Assembly (NCBI GenBank): GCA_034359265.1
Contig: CP136893.1
Location: 44,527,501-44,591,500 of the forward strand
Direction: 5' to 3'
Length of the DNA stretch: 64,000 nucleotides
Source of the DNA: Canna indica
Taxonomy: Eukaryota; Streptophyta; Magnoliopsida; Zingiberales; Cannaceae
This document shows positions 11,660 through 23,499 of the stretch, piece by piece. Below the pieces are notes generated by a model. The model worked only from the letters and a program-made list of their open reading frames with translations. It made no database searches and had not been told where the DNA came from. The position numbers and the translations under genes are program-made. Each line of letters begins with the position of its first letter. Position 1 is the first letter of the stretch.

Positions 11660-13974
11660 TGTCATACCCCAATTCCACAATGGTGTGACCGGCCAGGGTA
11701 TACAAGCATACCCCGAAGCCTAATTCAAATCACAACCACAGAAATAAAACAACTAATCACAGACCACATAGATAAAACAAACTTTATATTTCAAACACCA
11801 ACCACTAACAAAAGGTTATAGAACAAAACAAATTAATCTTTTTCTTAAAGAATTCACGGAAACATGAATGTTCAACTGGAATAAACTTTAAACAATGTTT
11901 GAAATAATAAATGAAATAAAGAATCCACAAATGAAATAAAGTGCAATAAGTCTCAATACAGGACTCTCTTTAAACCCGACCGCTCCCAGCTGCGCTACTC
12001 AGACACTCCAGTGCTACTATTGGTTCTGACCTGGTGCTAAAAAAACAACAACAACAAAAAGAGAGTAAGTCCATATTGGACTTAGTGAGCGGCTCGGTCC
12101 TGAGCCTACCACAGTCCACGGTTAACAGTTATATGAAAAGCATAATAATCACATATTAGTTAATTTCACAATATAATGAATACTTGCTTAAATCAATAAT
12201 TAAATCCCATATCTATGTGAAACCCAAGCAGTCCACATGTAACCCATATAGAAAAGAAACCGCATGTACACACAGGTATACTTCCAAACAATACGAGTCG
12301 GTCACTAGGACATGCCCAGTGAGCTTCCCGTCCATAGTTCGTGAGCTAGGCAGACCCTCTAACCACAGTGACCCCAAATGGTTGGGAAAATCGTCTTCCC
12401 GCCCATAGTTCCTGAGCTTCCCGGTCGACACCCCCCCCTCCGCTAATCCACCCAACCAACCCCCATTCCATCCACACACACAGGCACATTACTTATGATG
12501 GATACACCCACAATGTATACACACACACTAAATACAGTCAGTTCGTTCAATTTAAATGTTACCAAGTACAGGTTTAACAATAAAATATAACTACATAAGT
12601 ATTCTAACACTGTAATTAAATATATTTGCAAACACCCTAATTCATACTAGCACAATATGTAAATGCATAATAGTAGATAAAAATATTTGAATAAACCACC
12701 GCGAAATTATTATTTAATAAGAACCACACTAATGGACTTAAAGCTGCCACCTAAACCTCTTTCTCCTTAAATCAAAACCAAAATTCACCATATGTATTTG
12801 TTTGCATAAGGAATTTACTACCAACATTATGATTTATTATTCAATAATCCAATTCTTCCCATGGTTGCAGCAGGTAGCCACATGAGGTCAATGCCTCATG
12901 CAGCCACACTACCCCTCCATGCTTTTTATTCTTCTGCTAACCTTTCTCCAACTAACACATATATAAAAGCTATTTACCAAGGTAAATTACCATTCAATGA
13001 ACCAAAGAATGTTTATATATATTTACACAACTAAATAAAATTCTCAAGCTTCTGTTCGTCCGACCACTTGAAGAAGGAAATATAAAGTTTCCAACAAGCA
13101 GCCATTACAAGAATTGAGGCTGGATTACATGAATTAAAAACTAGATTACAAGCCATTATATTATAATAAATTTTCGGTAGACTTGAAGAATAGAAGTCTC
13201 AAGAACTCCTCTCGATAGTAAGCGGTCATAACAAATTCCAAGTTTCCATTGCTTAAAATTTTATGCATCAAGTCCCAAATTTAACACATAAATCAGTACT
13301 AGAACCACAACTAAATCCAAATGGGAGAAGGAATTTAAATCTTCAAAGAAATTCTTCCATATTTTTTCAAATGAGGGGCGGCAAGGTGAGCGGATGAATC
13401 ATGGGTTTTGGCAAGAACTGTACCACTCACCGGTAAGGGAAATCGAAGTGGAAGACGCTCTCCAAAGTTCTTGAGTCGATGATCACCGGCGACGATAACA
13501 CCACCGGCGGCAAATCCTTCTTCCAACGCCTCCTCTATCGCCCTCTGTCGCTGCCTTCTTTTCTCCCCCTTCTATTTTTTTTTTTTGGGTGTGTGCGGTT
13601 GTAGCAACCTCACACACCAAATAAACCCATTTTTTTTAAAAAAATACAATTCTACCATCACTCAAACTTACTGCCTATATATATATATATATATATATTT
13701 ATTTATTTTTACGATTCTACCCCTCACTTAATCCAACCGCAGCTTCTACCCAACTCGACCCACACTTAACCAAATTAGGTTCCGATCGAGTCGTCGGACT
13801 CGACTCAACTAATAATCCAAAACCTAAAATAAATAAAATAAAACACTAAACACGTGTAAAGGCCTCACCTTAATTCACATTATCCGGCACTTCTTCGGAC
13901 TCGCTCCGATGCGGGTCCACATCGTCCGACTGAAAATGATTAAATTAAATTATATAAAATTTATGGATATAACA
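11660..13974 (-). repeat. Tekay-1 5' LTR
   Basis: About 2.3 kb, with the same TGTCA...TAACA termini as the 3' LTR. Donor motif CCACTCAC (minus-strand GTGAGTGG) is at 13423-13430 and the acceptor at 12037-12038. Differences from the 3' LTR include the (TA)n tract at 13680-13700 and short deletions near 11975 and 12390. Confidence 0.9.
12037..13430 (-). other. Putative LTR-internal intron of Tekay-1
   Basis: Donor CCG|GTGAGTGG and acceptor TTGTTGTTGTTTTTTTAG|CACCAGG on the minus strand, preserved despite decay of the element's coding region. Confidence 0.38.
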
Positions 13975-14139
13975 CTCATTCGGTCGACTGAACAGTGTGA
14001 TTAATTCATAGAGAGCCAGCGGTCGCTGGGCGGTTGATCGGTTGGTCGACCGACAATCGATCGGCAAGCAACCGAACGACGGAAACGACTAGTTTTTCGC
14101 CCGTTGAGCTGCCTATTTCATTTCGTTTCCTCTTGGCTC

Positions 14140-14147
14140 TATAAATA
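14140..14147 (+). promoter_or_regulatory. TATA box of the SIRE-type solo LTR
   Basis: TATAAATA in the context GGCTCTATAAATACC. The same box sits at the equivalent place in the SIRE LTRs at 30567-30574 and 36851-36858 (minus strand) and 62070-62077. Confidence 0.65.
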
Positions 14148-14910
14148 CCAAAACCTAAGTCTTCCTATGACACTTTTGATCACTCCAAAACTTCATTGTG
14201 TGATCCTTGATCAATTCCAAAGCTTTCATTGAGCCATTTTTAGAGAAACCCTAACTTTGATATCTCATCCCTTTGATTGAGTCTTATTTTCATTATTTCA
14301 TCATCAAAGGCATTAAGAGGAAGCTCGGAATCTTATTGTGGAGCTAAGTACTTAATTGGTTGATTTATTGCTCCATTTATTTGTGTATTTTATTGTTTAT
14401 TTCTTTGTAAATGAACTTGTGTAAACCTAGGTTGCTAGGTTTGATTGAGTTGGTGGTTGCCTTGGTATTAAGGCTTAAACCCACCATTGTAAACGTAGTT
14501 TACTAGGATTAGTTGAGTTGTCCCTTAAGTTGAGGTGGAAGAGTGCTCTCGGTAAGAAGGCAGAGACTTCCGGGTGTGGAAGTGCCTTAGGTTGAGAGCG
14601 AGACTCTTCGGGTCAAATTCCTCATTGTAAGGGAAATAAAATTAATTTAGTTAAAATAGTTTGGAAATCCTAAGCGGTGTGCTTAGGTAGTGGAGTAGGC
14701 ATTGGGGCCGAACCACTATAAACAATTGTGTTAGCATTGTTCTCTTTGTACTTTCGTTGTTTATCTTCATTACTCGCTTCCGCATTTAGTCGTTGAATTA
14801 TAAATTGCCTAAGTAGTTTAAGAAAATAATTAAAACCGAATCTAGGCTAATTATTTAGTTAACACACTATTCACCCCCCCTTTAGTGTGGCCATTTCACT
14901 CAATAGGCGT

Positions 14911-14992
14911 AACTTACTTACTAAATTTTACCTATTTGAATCAGAAATTTGTTAGCGCCAGTGATAAAATCTGATGTCCGTACCGCATTTTC
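14911..14992 (+). other. TNP2 segment just after the LTR insertion
   Basis: In frame with 3379-3452 once one GGCGT copy is counted. It reads a leucine- and phenylalanine-rich segment ending SASDKI, then TGA at 14972-14974, then CPYRIF. Related TNP2 proteins usually have Arg followed by a CPC pair here, so a CGA-to-TGA change is the likely break. Confidence 0.7.
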
Positions 14993-16318
14993 ATGAATGC
15001 ACCATTTTTGGATTGGGAAACTATCACTCTGCATCTGTATAACAAAGGATTTGCACCAAGATATTTTATATGGACTTGTCACGGGGAGTCACGTGAAGTC
15101 GGGACGTCGAGCAATCCTGTCGTTCAAACACATGGTGAATGTTCCTCTGCTGGTGTTTCTTTATCCAGTCCATGTAATCCGTATAGAACTATGATACTTG
15201 ATAGTCTTGGGGGTCAATTCCAATTGAATGATAATGTCCATCAGCCAGTTACTGAGATTGAATTGCCACCAGATACTACAGGTGTTGATGTCATAGAATT
15301 GCCATGTGAAGTACAACCTGCGATAGAGATTGAATTGTCGAATAAAGAAGCCGCAAAATTTTACGAGATGTTGAAAGCTGCCGATGAACCTTTGTATGAG
15401 AATTGTCCTAAATACACTAGGTTTTCGGCAATGACGCAACTCCTGGACATCAAGGCCGATTGTAATATCAACGGGGTTGCGTTTGATCGGATTGCGGGAT
15501 TGATTAATGGAATGCTGCCTACTGATAACAAGTTTGAGCCAACTTTTTATAAGACTAAAAAGTTGATGAGAAAATTAGGGCTTGGGTATGAAAAAATACA
15601 TGCGTGCCAAAATAACTGCATTTTATATTATAAAAAAATATGCAGTTGGATAAATGCCCTGTATGTGAACATCCTCGTTATAAGGAGAAGAAATCGGTCC
15701 GATAGAAAAATATCCCATTTAAGGTGCTTCGGTATTTTCCACTAACACCGAGGCTTCAAAGATTATTCATGTCGAAAAAGACGGCCTCCTACATGAGTTG
15801 GCATGCTAGAAGTCGTGATGATATAGTAATGACTCATCCATCCGACAGTGAAGCATGGAAATATTTGGATAGATCTTATCCTTCATTTGCTAGGGATACT
15901 AGAAGTATCAGATTGGGATTATGCATGGATGGTTTTAATCCGTTTGGTCATTCTGCAACTCCTTATTCAATTTGGCCAGTGCTGCTAACGGTTTATAATT
16001 TGCCACCGTCAATGTGTATGAAAGATAAATTTATTTATCTTTCGATGATTATTCCGAGTCCTAAGGGTCCGCGAAAAGAAATTGACGTGTTTCTCATACC
16101 CCTAATAGATGAATTGAAAATATTCTAGACTGAGGGAGCTGTCACTTATGATTGTCATCGGAAGCAAAACTTCAATTTAAAGGTCGCGGTCTTGTGGACA
16201 ATCAATGATTTCCCAGCCTTCGGCATGTTGTCTGGTTGAGGAATAATTGTAAAGTATATCTTCTATTAAATATATCTCTACTATATATATAATTTAATTA
16301 TATGCTTATTCAACAAAT

Positions 16319-17640
16319 ATGTCGGGTCGTGGGTATCGTCGGATGAGAGCTTCGGAGTCTCCGATCGGTCAGACTCCAGCACTTCCTCCTCCTGCTGATC
16401 CTCTTGCCGATAATACTCCTGTCGTTGATCCTCATGCCACCGAGGCTAGTTCATCGAGATGCAGGCGACCATGCGGGCCGAACAGATGGCAGCCTCCGCC
16501 AGCTACAGAGTCACATAGACTCATTAGTGTGATTGGGGAGCGGTAATATATCATGAATTATTACAAATTCATTTTATCATAATATAATATTAAACTTTAT
16601 TTTTGTTGTGCAGGTTCGAGCAAGAGGATGTGCCGAGGACCATATCTTCTACTATCCGACGATACATGCATGGGGCATGGCCCACGTGGTCTCACGTGCC
16701 CAGTGAGCATGTCGACATGCTATGGCGCGAGTTTGAGGCACGTATTAATTTTTTTTTTATACATGATGGTTAATATTGGTACTAATATTATTGTTTTGCA
16801 GGCTCGCTATATATGGGTTGAGGACCAGAGGTCTTTCATTTACACTATCTAGGAGGCTATTTCCCGGCAGAGGTACAATGGCCAGCTAGGGCAGGCCCTG
16901 TCCCAGGCAATGGCCCGAGCTGGGACCACCAACACCGCGAAGACTCGGGGATACGGCCCCGATTGGATTAATATCATTTGTAGTGCACGGTCGTCGTATG
17001 GTAAGTATTATATCTTAAATTCAATATATATTTTATTTGTTACTCTGTGTAATAATTAATGTATTTGTTTTGTAAATATAGACGACGATGATGGACGATG
17101 GGACTGTCCAGCGACCCTCCCCGATGGAGGTGTTTGAGCGGACTCACCGTCGAGGACATGGGATGAGGGAGTACATCGACACCCTCGCTGCAATCATTAT
17201 GATAAGTATATTTGTTTAAATTATTTATTATTTATTATTTATTTATAATTTAAGTTTTAGGAAAAATATGAAATAAAAAATCAAACTTGAGTAGGAGACC
17301 TACACTCAGACGGTGATGCAGCGCGGGGGCACCCCCGAGGACTTTCACGCAGGAGCGTGGGTCGAGGCTGCAGGTGGCTGGGACCACGGCCGCGTATATG
17401 GCTTTGTAGACAGTGGTCATGCCCAAGCCGTGCTCGGGCCACTTGGGGCACCGACCCCTCCGGTCGCTGGTGAACGGCCGTCCACCTCCAGGACTAAATA
17501 TGATCAGAGCAGGATAAGGACACTGGAGGAGACAGTCGCGCGTCAGAGTGAGATGACGGAGCGTCAGAGTCAGATGATGGCGGAGATGCATGCTATATAT
17601 CGTAGCTCATATATACCAGAGTAGGCATCCCTTCTGCTTC
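16319..17640 (+). pseudogene. Second CACTA gene (En/Spm companion protein, Transposase_24-like), with introns
   Basis: A multi-exon gene downstream of TNP2, as in En/Spm elements, where the companion protein binds subterminal repeats. Exon 1 is 16319-16542 (MSGRGYRRMR..., Ser/Pro/Ala-rich). Exon 2 is 16614-16737 (RFEQEDVPRTISSTIRRYM, then HVDMLWREFE), after an intron ending TTGTTGTGCAG. Exon 3 is 16802-17000 (ARYIWVEDQRSF...SQAMARAG). Exon 4 starts about 17082 (MDDGTVQRPSPMEVFERTHR). The last exon, about 17288-17623 (TPEDFHAGAWVEA...), ends in a Glu/Arg/Met-rich coiled-coil-like tail (ETVARQSEMTERQSQMMAEM). It carries TAG at 16850-16852. The intron after exon 2 would start GC (GAG|GCACGT), either a GC-AG intron or a mutated GT. 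Exon limits are my reading only. Confidence 0.6.
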
Positions 17641-18049
17641 ATATATACCGGAGTAGGCATCCCTTCAGCATCATCAGATCCATCGTCCTCGAGCCAGTCC
17701 ACGCCGGTGTACACCCAAGCACTCTATACCCCACCATATTATGATCCAGACCTTCCTCCACCGTCGTCGTGAGGTTTATTGTTTTGTTTGGATATTGACT
17801 TTGTTATTTGGATACTACTTGATTGACTTGTTTGGTTTAGATGTTGATACGATAGTTTTGAATTTGAATAATTTTTATATGATTGTGGATAATTATAAAC
17901 ATAAGTATAATTATTTTGATGTATATCTGGGTATTTCTGTGATGTGTATGTTATGTATGGGTGTATTAATGTATTAATGTATGTGTGAGTTATGTATCAG
18001 GTTAAATGTTTCAATGTATTAATGGAAATTAGAAATTTTAAAACTTTTC

Positions 18050-18310
18050 AGTTTCAGGTTAACATCATCAGCAACGGCATTCCCACGGTTGTCCGTGGAA
18101 AAACCGTTACTGAAAGTGTATTGTATTTTCTGGGTCGTAACCTCAAAGTCGTTGTTGATGACCAACAACAACGACTTAGCAACGCGATTTTCTGCCATGG
18201 TTGCGTTGCAACGGGCCGGGCCATTACAGGCCGTTGCTGATGGCTTTCAGCAACGGATGGAGCTGTTGCTGATGCTTGTTATTCCAATAGTCGCATCTAC
18301 ATCGCACCTT
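18050..18310. repeat. CACTA-like subterminal repeat region
   Basis: Short direct and inverted copies of CAACGGC, GTTGCTGATG and AACGAC lie within 260 bases (for example CATCAGCAACGGCATT, GTTGTTGATGACC, GCCGTTGCTGATGGC, CAGCAACGGATGG). Such arrays are typical near CACTA ends. No clean terminal CACTA was found, so the boundary is uncertain. The frame at 17992-18240 is not a convincing gene. Confidence 0.5.
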
Positions 18311-19899
18311 CGACTATCAAGCGATAGGAGGGGCGGCGGGTCGCGAGACATGAGTGAATAGATGTGTTATCATGTTAGAGTATATGTAATTAAAATAGTG
18401 TAGTGTATTGTTATATTATTATAATATAAATGTGTTAGGGTATAAGTATTTAAATATGTTATTGTTGTATAATATATAGTTAGCTTTAATTAAAAAAATA
18501 AATTATATTGAACTCTAATAAAAAAGACATAATTACCCTATATACATGGATAACATGAGGTGTATTTTAGTAATTTTATACCTAACGAGTTTGGGACGAA
18601 TTTTAGACTAAAATCCTGAACCCGTTCCAAATCCTACAAAATTTTTTTAGCTCAAAATTTTATATTCATCCCATGATTTAACGAACAAAACCCGCTAATA
18701 AACTATTAAGATTTGAAATAGATAAAATACCCATTTACCCAATTTCATTGTCACCCTAGCTCTTCTTTTATAAACTACAACTTTGAGAGAGCTGTTGTAC
18801 TTTTCTACTCTATAGTAATTTTGAAAAAGTGGGAGAAATGTACGGACGTGGTCTGTACGACCGCGTTGAGCTCGCGCTGCTTTTTCTATATATAATAAAA
18901 AAATTTCAGAGCGGTCATTTGCAACTTTTTTTAAACATTGAGAAGGGGCAGCACTGAGTCAGCACTGCCCTTTTCGTTTTCCTTTTTTTTAATTACATTA
19001 CAAAAGCAGCGCACTTGTGCCAGTTGTGCGCTGCTTTATACGTGTTTTTGTTTTTTGTTTTTTCCAATTTTTGTTTTTTTTTTCTAATTTTTATATTTAA
19101 TATTTTGTTTGACTTTTGTTCTTATATATCAAAACTTTCTTTTTAATTTTATTTAAGTATAATTTTTAAATTTTGTATTATTAAATTATCTGATTTTAAT
19201 AAATATTATTATATTTTATTTATAATCTATAAACTTTTAGATTCTTAAAATATGCATAGATTTATGAATTTTTTAATTAAATTAGCCAATGACACTTAGA
19301 GGAATTTAAAATTTTGAATTGAATCAATATTTAATGATATTATTATATGATAAATATTTAATGATATGATTAAATACTTAAGATATTTTATTTATTACAC
19401 AAAAAAATTTAACTTTTATAATTTAATTAAATTTGAGATTTTTATTTGATTCAACCTATTCCATTTCAAAAAGATCCAAAATTTCAAAACGTGCATTTTC
19501 AAATTTGATTTATTTTTTAGGTTTGTTTATTTATTTATTTTAGCTATGCATTAAAAATTATGAGACTTCCAATAGAAATTCAAAATTCTAAAGTGGCATT
19601 CTCAAAATTAATCTAATTATTAAAGTTTTATTTATTTTAGCCGTTGTGTTAAAAAATTTAAAACTCCAAATCAAACTTATATATTTTGTGTTTATTAATT
19701 TTTTATATTTCAAAGAAAATTTCAAGCTTGGATCTAAACTGTTATCTTTTACTTATATTATTATTTATCAAACATTTATTTTTCTTAATTTTTTCATGAA
19801 TATTTTCCTTAGTTCTGCATTTTCCAACATAAATAGAAAACTTCAAGTTGAATTGAATAATAAATTATATGTATATATAATTTTAAGTTAAAAGATATT
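18311..19899. other. AT-rich non-coding stretch with two small hairpins
   Basis: No domain-bearing frame. It has a perfect 12-bp inverted repeat AAAGCAGCGCAC/GTGCGCTGCTTT (19003-19014 and 19026-19037) and a nearby GGCAGCACTGAGTCAGCACTGCCC motif (about 18947-18970). The rest is A/T-rich. It ends at the duplicated pentamer ATATT that flanks the next LTR. Confidence 0.5.
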
Positions 19900-20260
19900 T
19901 GTAATATCCTAGATATTTAAATTTATTATTTTTTCTCTTACGTGTGTTTGCCAGCCTAGCGGACTAGTTCGTGGTCGAGTCGAGTCGACTCATGGTCCGG
20001 AGCGAGCTTGCGAGCTCAGGTAAGTAGGATATAAATTTATGAATTTTAGGCTTGGGTAGTTGAAATTATTTAATTTGATGTTGTGTGTGCATAATTGTTA
20101 ATTATGTTCATGTGGATGTATTTAATTAATTGCTCGTGATTAATTAGAATAAGTTTAATTAAATTTATTAAGTCTATCGGTTTAGCGGGTTTTTTTTTTG
20201 GCTTAAGGTGGATGCGGGTTTTAGATTAAGGTGTTTAAAGGGTTAGGATTGAGGAGGGAG

Positions 20261-20267
20261 TATAAAA
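20261..20267 (+). promoter_or_regulatory. TATA box in the 19.9-27.9 kb LTR
   Basis: TATAAAA in the context GGGAGTATAAAACCCCC, about 25-30 bases before a GC-rich leader-like stretch. Likely the retrotransposon promoter. Confidence 0.6.
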
Positions 20268-20422
20268 CCCCCTCCCCATAGATTGTGGCTCCTATTTTTG
20301 GAGCCACCTAAAGAATTGAGAAAGGGAGCCAGCTGCCAAGCCACCAGCCACCAGCCCCCTTTCCCTCTTCCCCTTGGAGCCACCGCCACCCAGAGCCGAG
20401 CCGAGCCAAGCCGTCTGCTTTC

Positions 20423-23204
20423 TGTAATACCTGAGGATTTTTTTTTATTTAATTTATTTTGGCTTCAGCGAAAAAGTTCGGATGCGCGTCGGAGCGGGCC
20501 GAGTAAGTCACCGGAGGGCGTGATTAATGATATGGCCCTTACGCGTGAGGAAAACTTATTTTATTTAACTTGGGATGGAAGGTTGGGTTCAAGTCGAGTT
20601 TGTAGGTCCGAACGGAACTTGATTTGGATGACTATAGGTCGAGTCTGGTTCACTTAAGTTAAGAGGCGCATATGAGGAATTTTGAAAAAAAAATGAAAAA
20701 ATAAATAAATACGTTTGGGGATACCGTACGACCCCAAAATAGGAGCCGCACGCATGCCCCATGCGAGAGGAGGAGAGGCGCAAGGCTTGGACGCTGGAAT
20801 CTTGCGGACGCCGAAATCTGATCATTTCGAGGCTTCGGGGTGATCTTCTTCTTCCTCTCGTCTTCTTCCTAAGGTGAGTGACTTGAAACATTGCCCATAG
20901 GTTCTTCCCAAATTCCAGCCGCCCCTCCTTGTTGAGGATTTAAATTCTGAATTATTTTCTTTCCGTCATGAAATCGATGTTGAAATATTCTTGATTGGTG
21001 TGATTGTGATATGATTTGGCATTTTTCTTTTTGGTGATCATGGTACGGCAGCCCTAGGGCATGCCCTTGTTCCTTAGGGCCGGCCAAACCTTGTAGTAGA
21101 GGAGGGGGAATGAGAACTTTGGTTTCCTTGAGGAGGGACAAGGTTGGCTTGTTCTTTTCCCTTGACCACACGAAAACTTCCAAACAAAATTGGCAGCAAA
21201 GAATTCGCCCACCACCGCCTTGATGTCAATGTATCATATACCAAAGGATTGGATTAGTTTAAGTTTCACTTGATTTCAGTATTGAATGGTCGGTATGTAA
21301 CATGCTAATATCCTCAGCATGCTAAGATTAATTTATTAGGTGAACTTTTGTACTATGTGATCCTTGAAAAAAAAAAAAAAAAACTCTTGTGGTGCTTGGT
21401 AGTTGGACTGAATCAGCATAACGTAATATGGAAAGGAAAATAAACAAGGTTATATATATATATATATATATTTGATATAGACATTGGATCGAGTAAGGAA
21501 AAATATATAGGCTTCTTTCTAAGTAGTTTATTGTTATTCTTTGATTTAAAGTCTATCGTTGCTATTTGTAATTTATGCTTCCCACTGAGTATGAAATGTT
21601 ATCACATGTTAGCATCTTAGATAGAAACCATTTCAGTTTTATGGATACTAAATTTCATTTTTTTTTTAGTGATAGATTTCATATTTAATCATGCTAAGGT
21701 TCGTGCTTGTATCGAGTACATATCATATGAAATCTACAGCTTGATTGTGATTATTATATTATGGTGAAAGAGCTTGACCGTAATTACTATCTATGTGCTA
21801 AAATTGATGTAAGAAGAGCCGAATTAATTATGTTATTGATAGGAAACTCTCGCAGAAGTATTCATGTGTAAATGCTGAGTTTATTTTTAGTTTCGGAACT
21901 AGAATGCATGTGTTTTTTAAAGCTGGAAATTTATGTGTACATGTCAGGCTGGGTATGTTGAAATGTTGAATAGAAAAATTAGAGTGGTGGGTATGTTGAC
22001 ATGCTAAGATTGAAAAGTTAGGTTGTGGTGGATTTATGCATGCCGAATTTAGCATCTACATAGCAATACGTGCATGTTTATCTGTACTGGGAATTATTGT
22101 TTATATATCATATTTGTATGTTGAAAAATACTGAATTATAAGTATGAAAGAGTAGCATGGTGGAGATAATGCCATGCTGAAATTTCTTGAAGTAGAGGCT
22201 GAAATTTACGTTTACCGGCTTATAATAGGTGATGAAATCGAAATTGAGACACCATAGGTTGTACATATTTTATGTTAGAATAATCTACTTCATTATGCTC
22301 AGTGGATATACCTAGGACTGGATTTGCTTGGGTTGAAATGGTAGAGTACACCGTCGAGGGGTTAGAGCCCGAGGAAGGACCGGGTTAAGAGCGCGTGTAC
22401 GCATTCCTGAGAAATGTCGACAATCACTCTAATTGTCCTAGAAATTATTTATTTATATATTGTTGTGTCTATTTACATTATCTTTGGGCATGGTTGTGCT
22501 TGCTGGATTATTCTGAATCGGGAAGCTCGTCAACCGCCACACCGACGATCGACTCGGAGTGGCATGGGTGGGAAGCTCGCTGAGACAGAGCAGTGCTCAG
22601 TGACTGACTCGTAGGACCGACGGGTTCCTGGATTATTGGATTGACGGGTCTCTAGACCGGGAAGCTCGTCAGCCGGCCACACTGACGACCAACCTGGGTG
22701 GCTTGTTTGGAATGGTTGGTTATGCATATTGGTATATGTTTATTTACTACTGATGGTTATGGTTATTTACTACTGCTCATTAGTATATGTTACAGATAAA
22801 TTATTTATCTGGGTTGTTATGTTAATATGGATTATAACCCGATTATGATTATATGTGATGACTTAGAGAGGGCTCGGGGATGAGCCACTCACTGAGTTCT
22901 AATGAACACACACTATCTTCTGTTTGTGTTTTCTTACAGTTGCATATAATCAATGGAGGTATTGATGTACCTACGTGGCGCGGTTGGGGGTGACGAGCTC
23001 AAGCAGCAGGTCCCGTGATGATTGGTTGTAGACTTGAAGTTGTACTCATCATGACGTTTTGTTAAAATTATACATTCACTTTTTTCATTTGGTGTCTGCA
23101 TGGTTATCATTTTTATTCCGCATTGGTATGCATGGGTTGGTTGGCTTTAGAGTACAAACATGTACACTGGCCGGTCACGTGACCCTGGATTTTGGGGCGT
23201 GACA
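20423..23204 (+). mobile_element. Nested solo LTR (2.8 kb)
   Basis: It starts TGTAATACCTGAGG and ends GGGGCGTGACA, and is flanked by the 5-bp duplication CTTTC (20418-20422 and 23205-23209). Its start matches, reversed, the right parts of the LTR-B and LTR-C copies at 27.6-27.9, 29.15-29.45, 52.9-53.14 and 54.55-54.85 kb. It has an AAGGTGAGTG donor at 20871-20880, a (TA)n tract near 21450 and a TTTTCTTACAG acceptor ending 22939. No internal region, so it is a solo LTR. Short frames inside are not genes. Confidence 0.85.
20874..22939 (+). other. Putative LTR-internal intron (nested solo LTR)
   Basis: The donor AAG|GTGAGTG is followed 2,066 bases later by the acceptor TGTTTTCTTACAG|TTG. Predicted from consensus only. 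The same arrangement is seen in the other long LTRs of this window. Confidence 0.4.
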
Positions 23205-23499
23205 CTTTCTCTTCCTCTTCCTCTTCTCCTTCCTTTCCTTTGGAGCCGAGCCGAGAGGAGTCGAGCCGAGCCGCCTGCTTTCTCTTTCTCTTATCTCTTC
23301 CTTCCCTTTGGAGCCGAGCCGAGAGGAGCCAGTCGAGCCAGCCCCTCTCCTTCTCCTCTCTCTCCCTCTCTCCAAGCCGGCGGCTTGGAGTGAGCCGCTG
23401 CCCCTTGGAGCCTTTCCTTGGGTTAAGCCGCCGGCCATTTGAAGCCAGATTTGAGGGCCGTCGTCTGGGATTTCTTCCTTAGTTCTTCTTCCAATTAAG

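Larger units (their letters stand above)
4277..13974 (-). mobile_element. Tekay-1: decayed Ty3/gypsy chromovirus (Tekay/Del type)
   Basis: A 9.7-kb element bounded by TG...CA LTRs (4277-6634 and 11660-13974) and flanked by the 5-bp duplication CTCAT (4272-4276 and 13975-13979). The minus-strand order is 5' LTR, tRNA-Met primer site, gag, protease, RT, RNase H, integrase, polypurine tract, 3' LTR. The reading frame is interrupted many times. The LTRs differ from each other by many substitutions and small indels, so it is older than Tekay-2 (42925-52897), to which its internal region is closely similar. It sits inside the SIRE solo LTR. Confidence 0.95.
3453..14905 (+). mobile_element. SIRE-type solo LTR inserted in TNP2, itself split by Tekay-1
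   Basis: It starts TGTTGGCTTAAGGTTTTC at 3453, the reverse complement of the right end of the SIRE LTRs near 31365 and 37599, and ends with the C-run plus TTTAGTGTGGCCATTTCACTCAATA at 14905, the counterpart of the TGTGGGCGAAATG end. A 5-bp duplication GGCGT flanks it (3448-3452 and 14906-14910). Excluding the gypsy insertion (4277-13974 plus one duplicated pentamer) the LTR is about 1.75 kb. It has a TATAAATA box at 14140-14147 and clusters of GGTCGACC-type motifs on both sides of the gypsy insertion (about 4130-4260 and 13980-14075). There is no internal region, so it is a solo LTR formed by LTR-LTR recombination. Confidence 0.85.
3379..16240 (+). pseudogene. TNP2-like CACTA transposase pseudogene, split by an LTR insertion
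   Basis: The start (MSGDRSWMYRHF, 3379-3452) matches the N-terminal Transpos_assoc-type domain of TNP2 proteins. A solo LTR is inserted after 3452 with duplicated GGCGT. Resuming after 14910 keeps the frame: a V-x-[YF]-L-L-N-F segment, then CP-[YC]-R, then FAPRYFIWTCHGE. Later parts match the TNP2 catalytic family (Transposase_21): CPVCEHPRY, RYFPLTPRLQRLF, RLGLCMDGFNPFG, YSIWPVLLTVYNLPPSMCM, FLIPLIDELK, then WTINDFPAFGMLSG. It would cut and paste CACTA ends. It is broken by TGA at 14972-14974 (where relatives have Arg), a frameshift near 15640, TAG near 15700 and TAG near 16126. The C-terminal half or more of the usual protein is absent after about 16240. The gene is dead but its family is clear. 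Confidence 0.85.
2691..18310 (+). mobile_element. Decayed CACTA (En/Spm) transposon, interrupted by nested LTR elements
   Basis: It holds a TNP2-type transposase pseudogene (3379-16240, interrupted) followed by a second, intron-containing gene with features of the companion En/Spm protein (16319-17640). Short TTGCTGATG/CAACGGC-type repeats at 18060-18260 resemble CACTA subterminal arrays. I could not locate clear CACTA...TAGTG termini or a 3-bp duplication on either side, so both ends are estimates. The 5' part holds a long hairpin (3128-3294) and three 26-bp repeats (about 2846-2925). TNP2 carries stops and a frameshift and lacks its C-terminal part, so the element is not autonomous. Confidence 0.65.

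Noticed and set aside
16319..17640. An ordinary host gene rather than a transposon gene
   Set aside because: Position after TNP2, the PSPMEVFERTH motif and the coiled-coil tail fit the CACTA companion protein; stops in the frame argue against a functional host gene.
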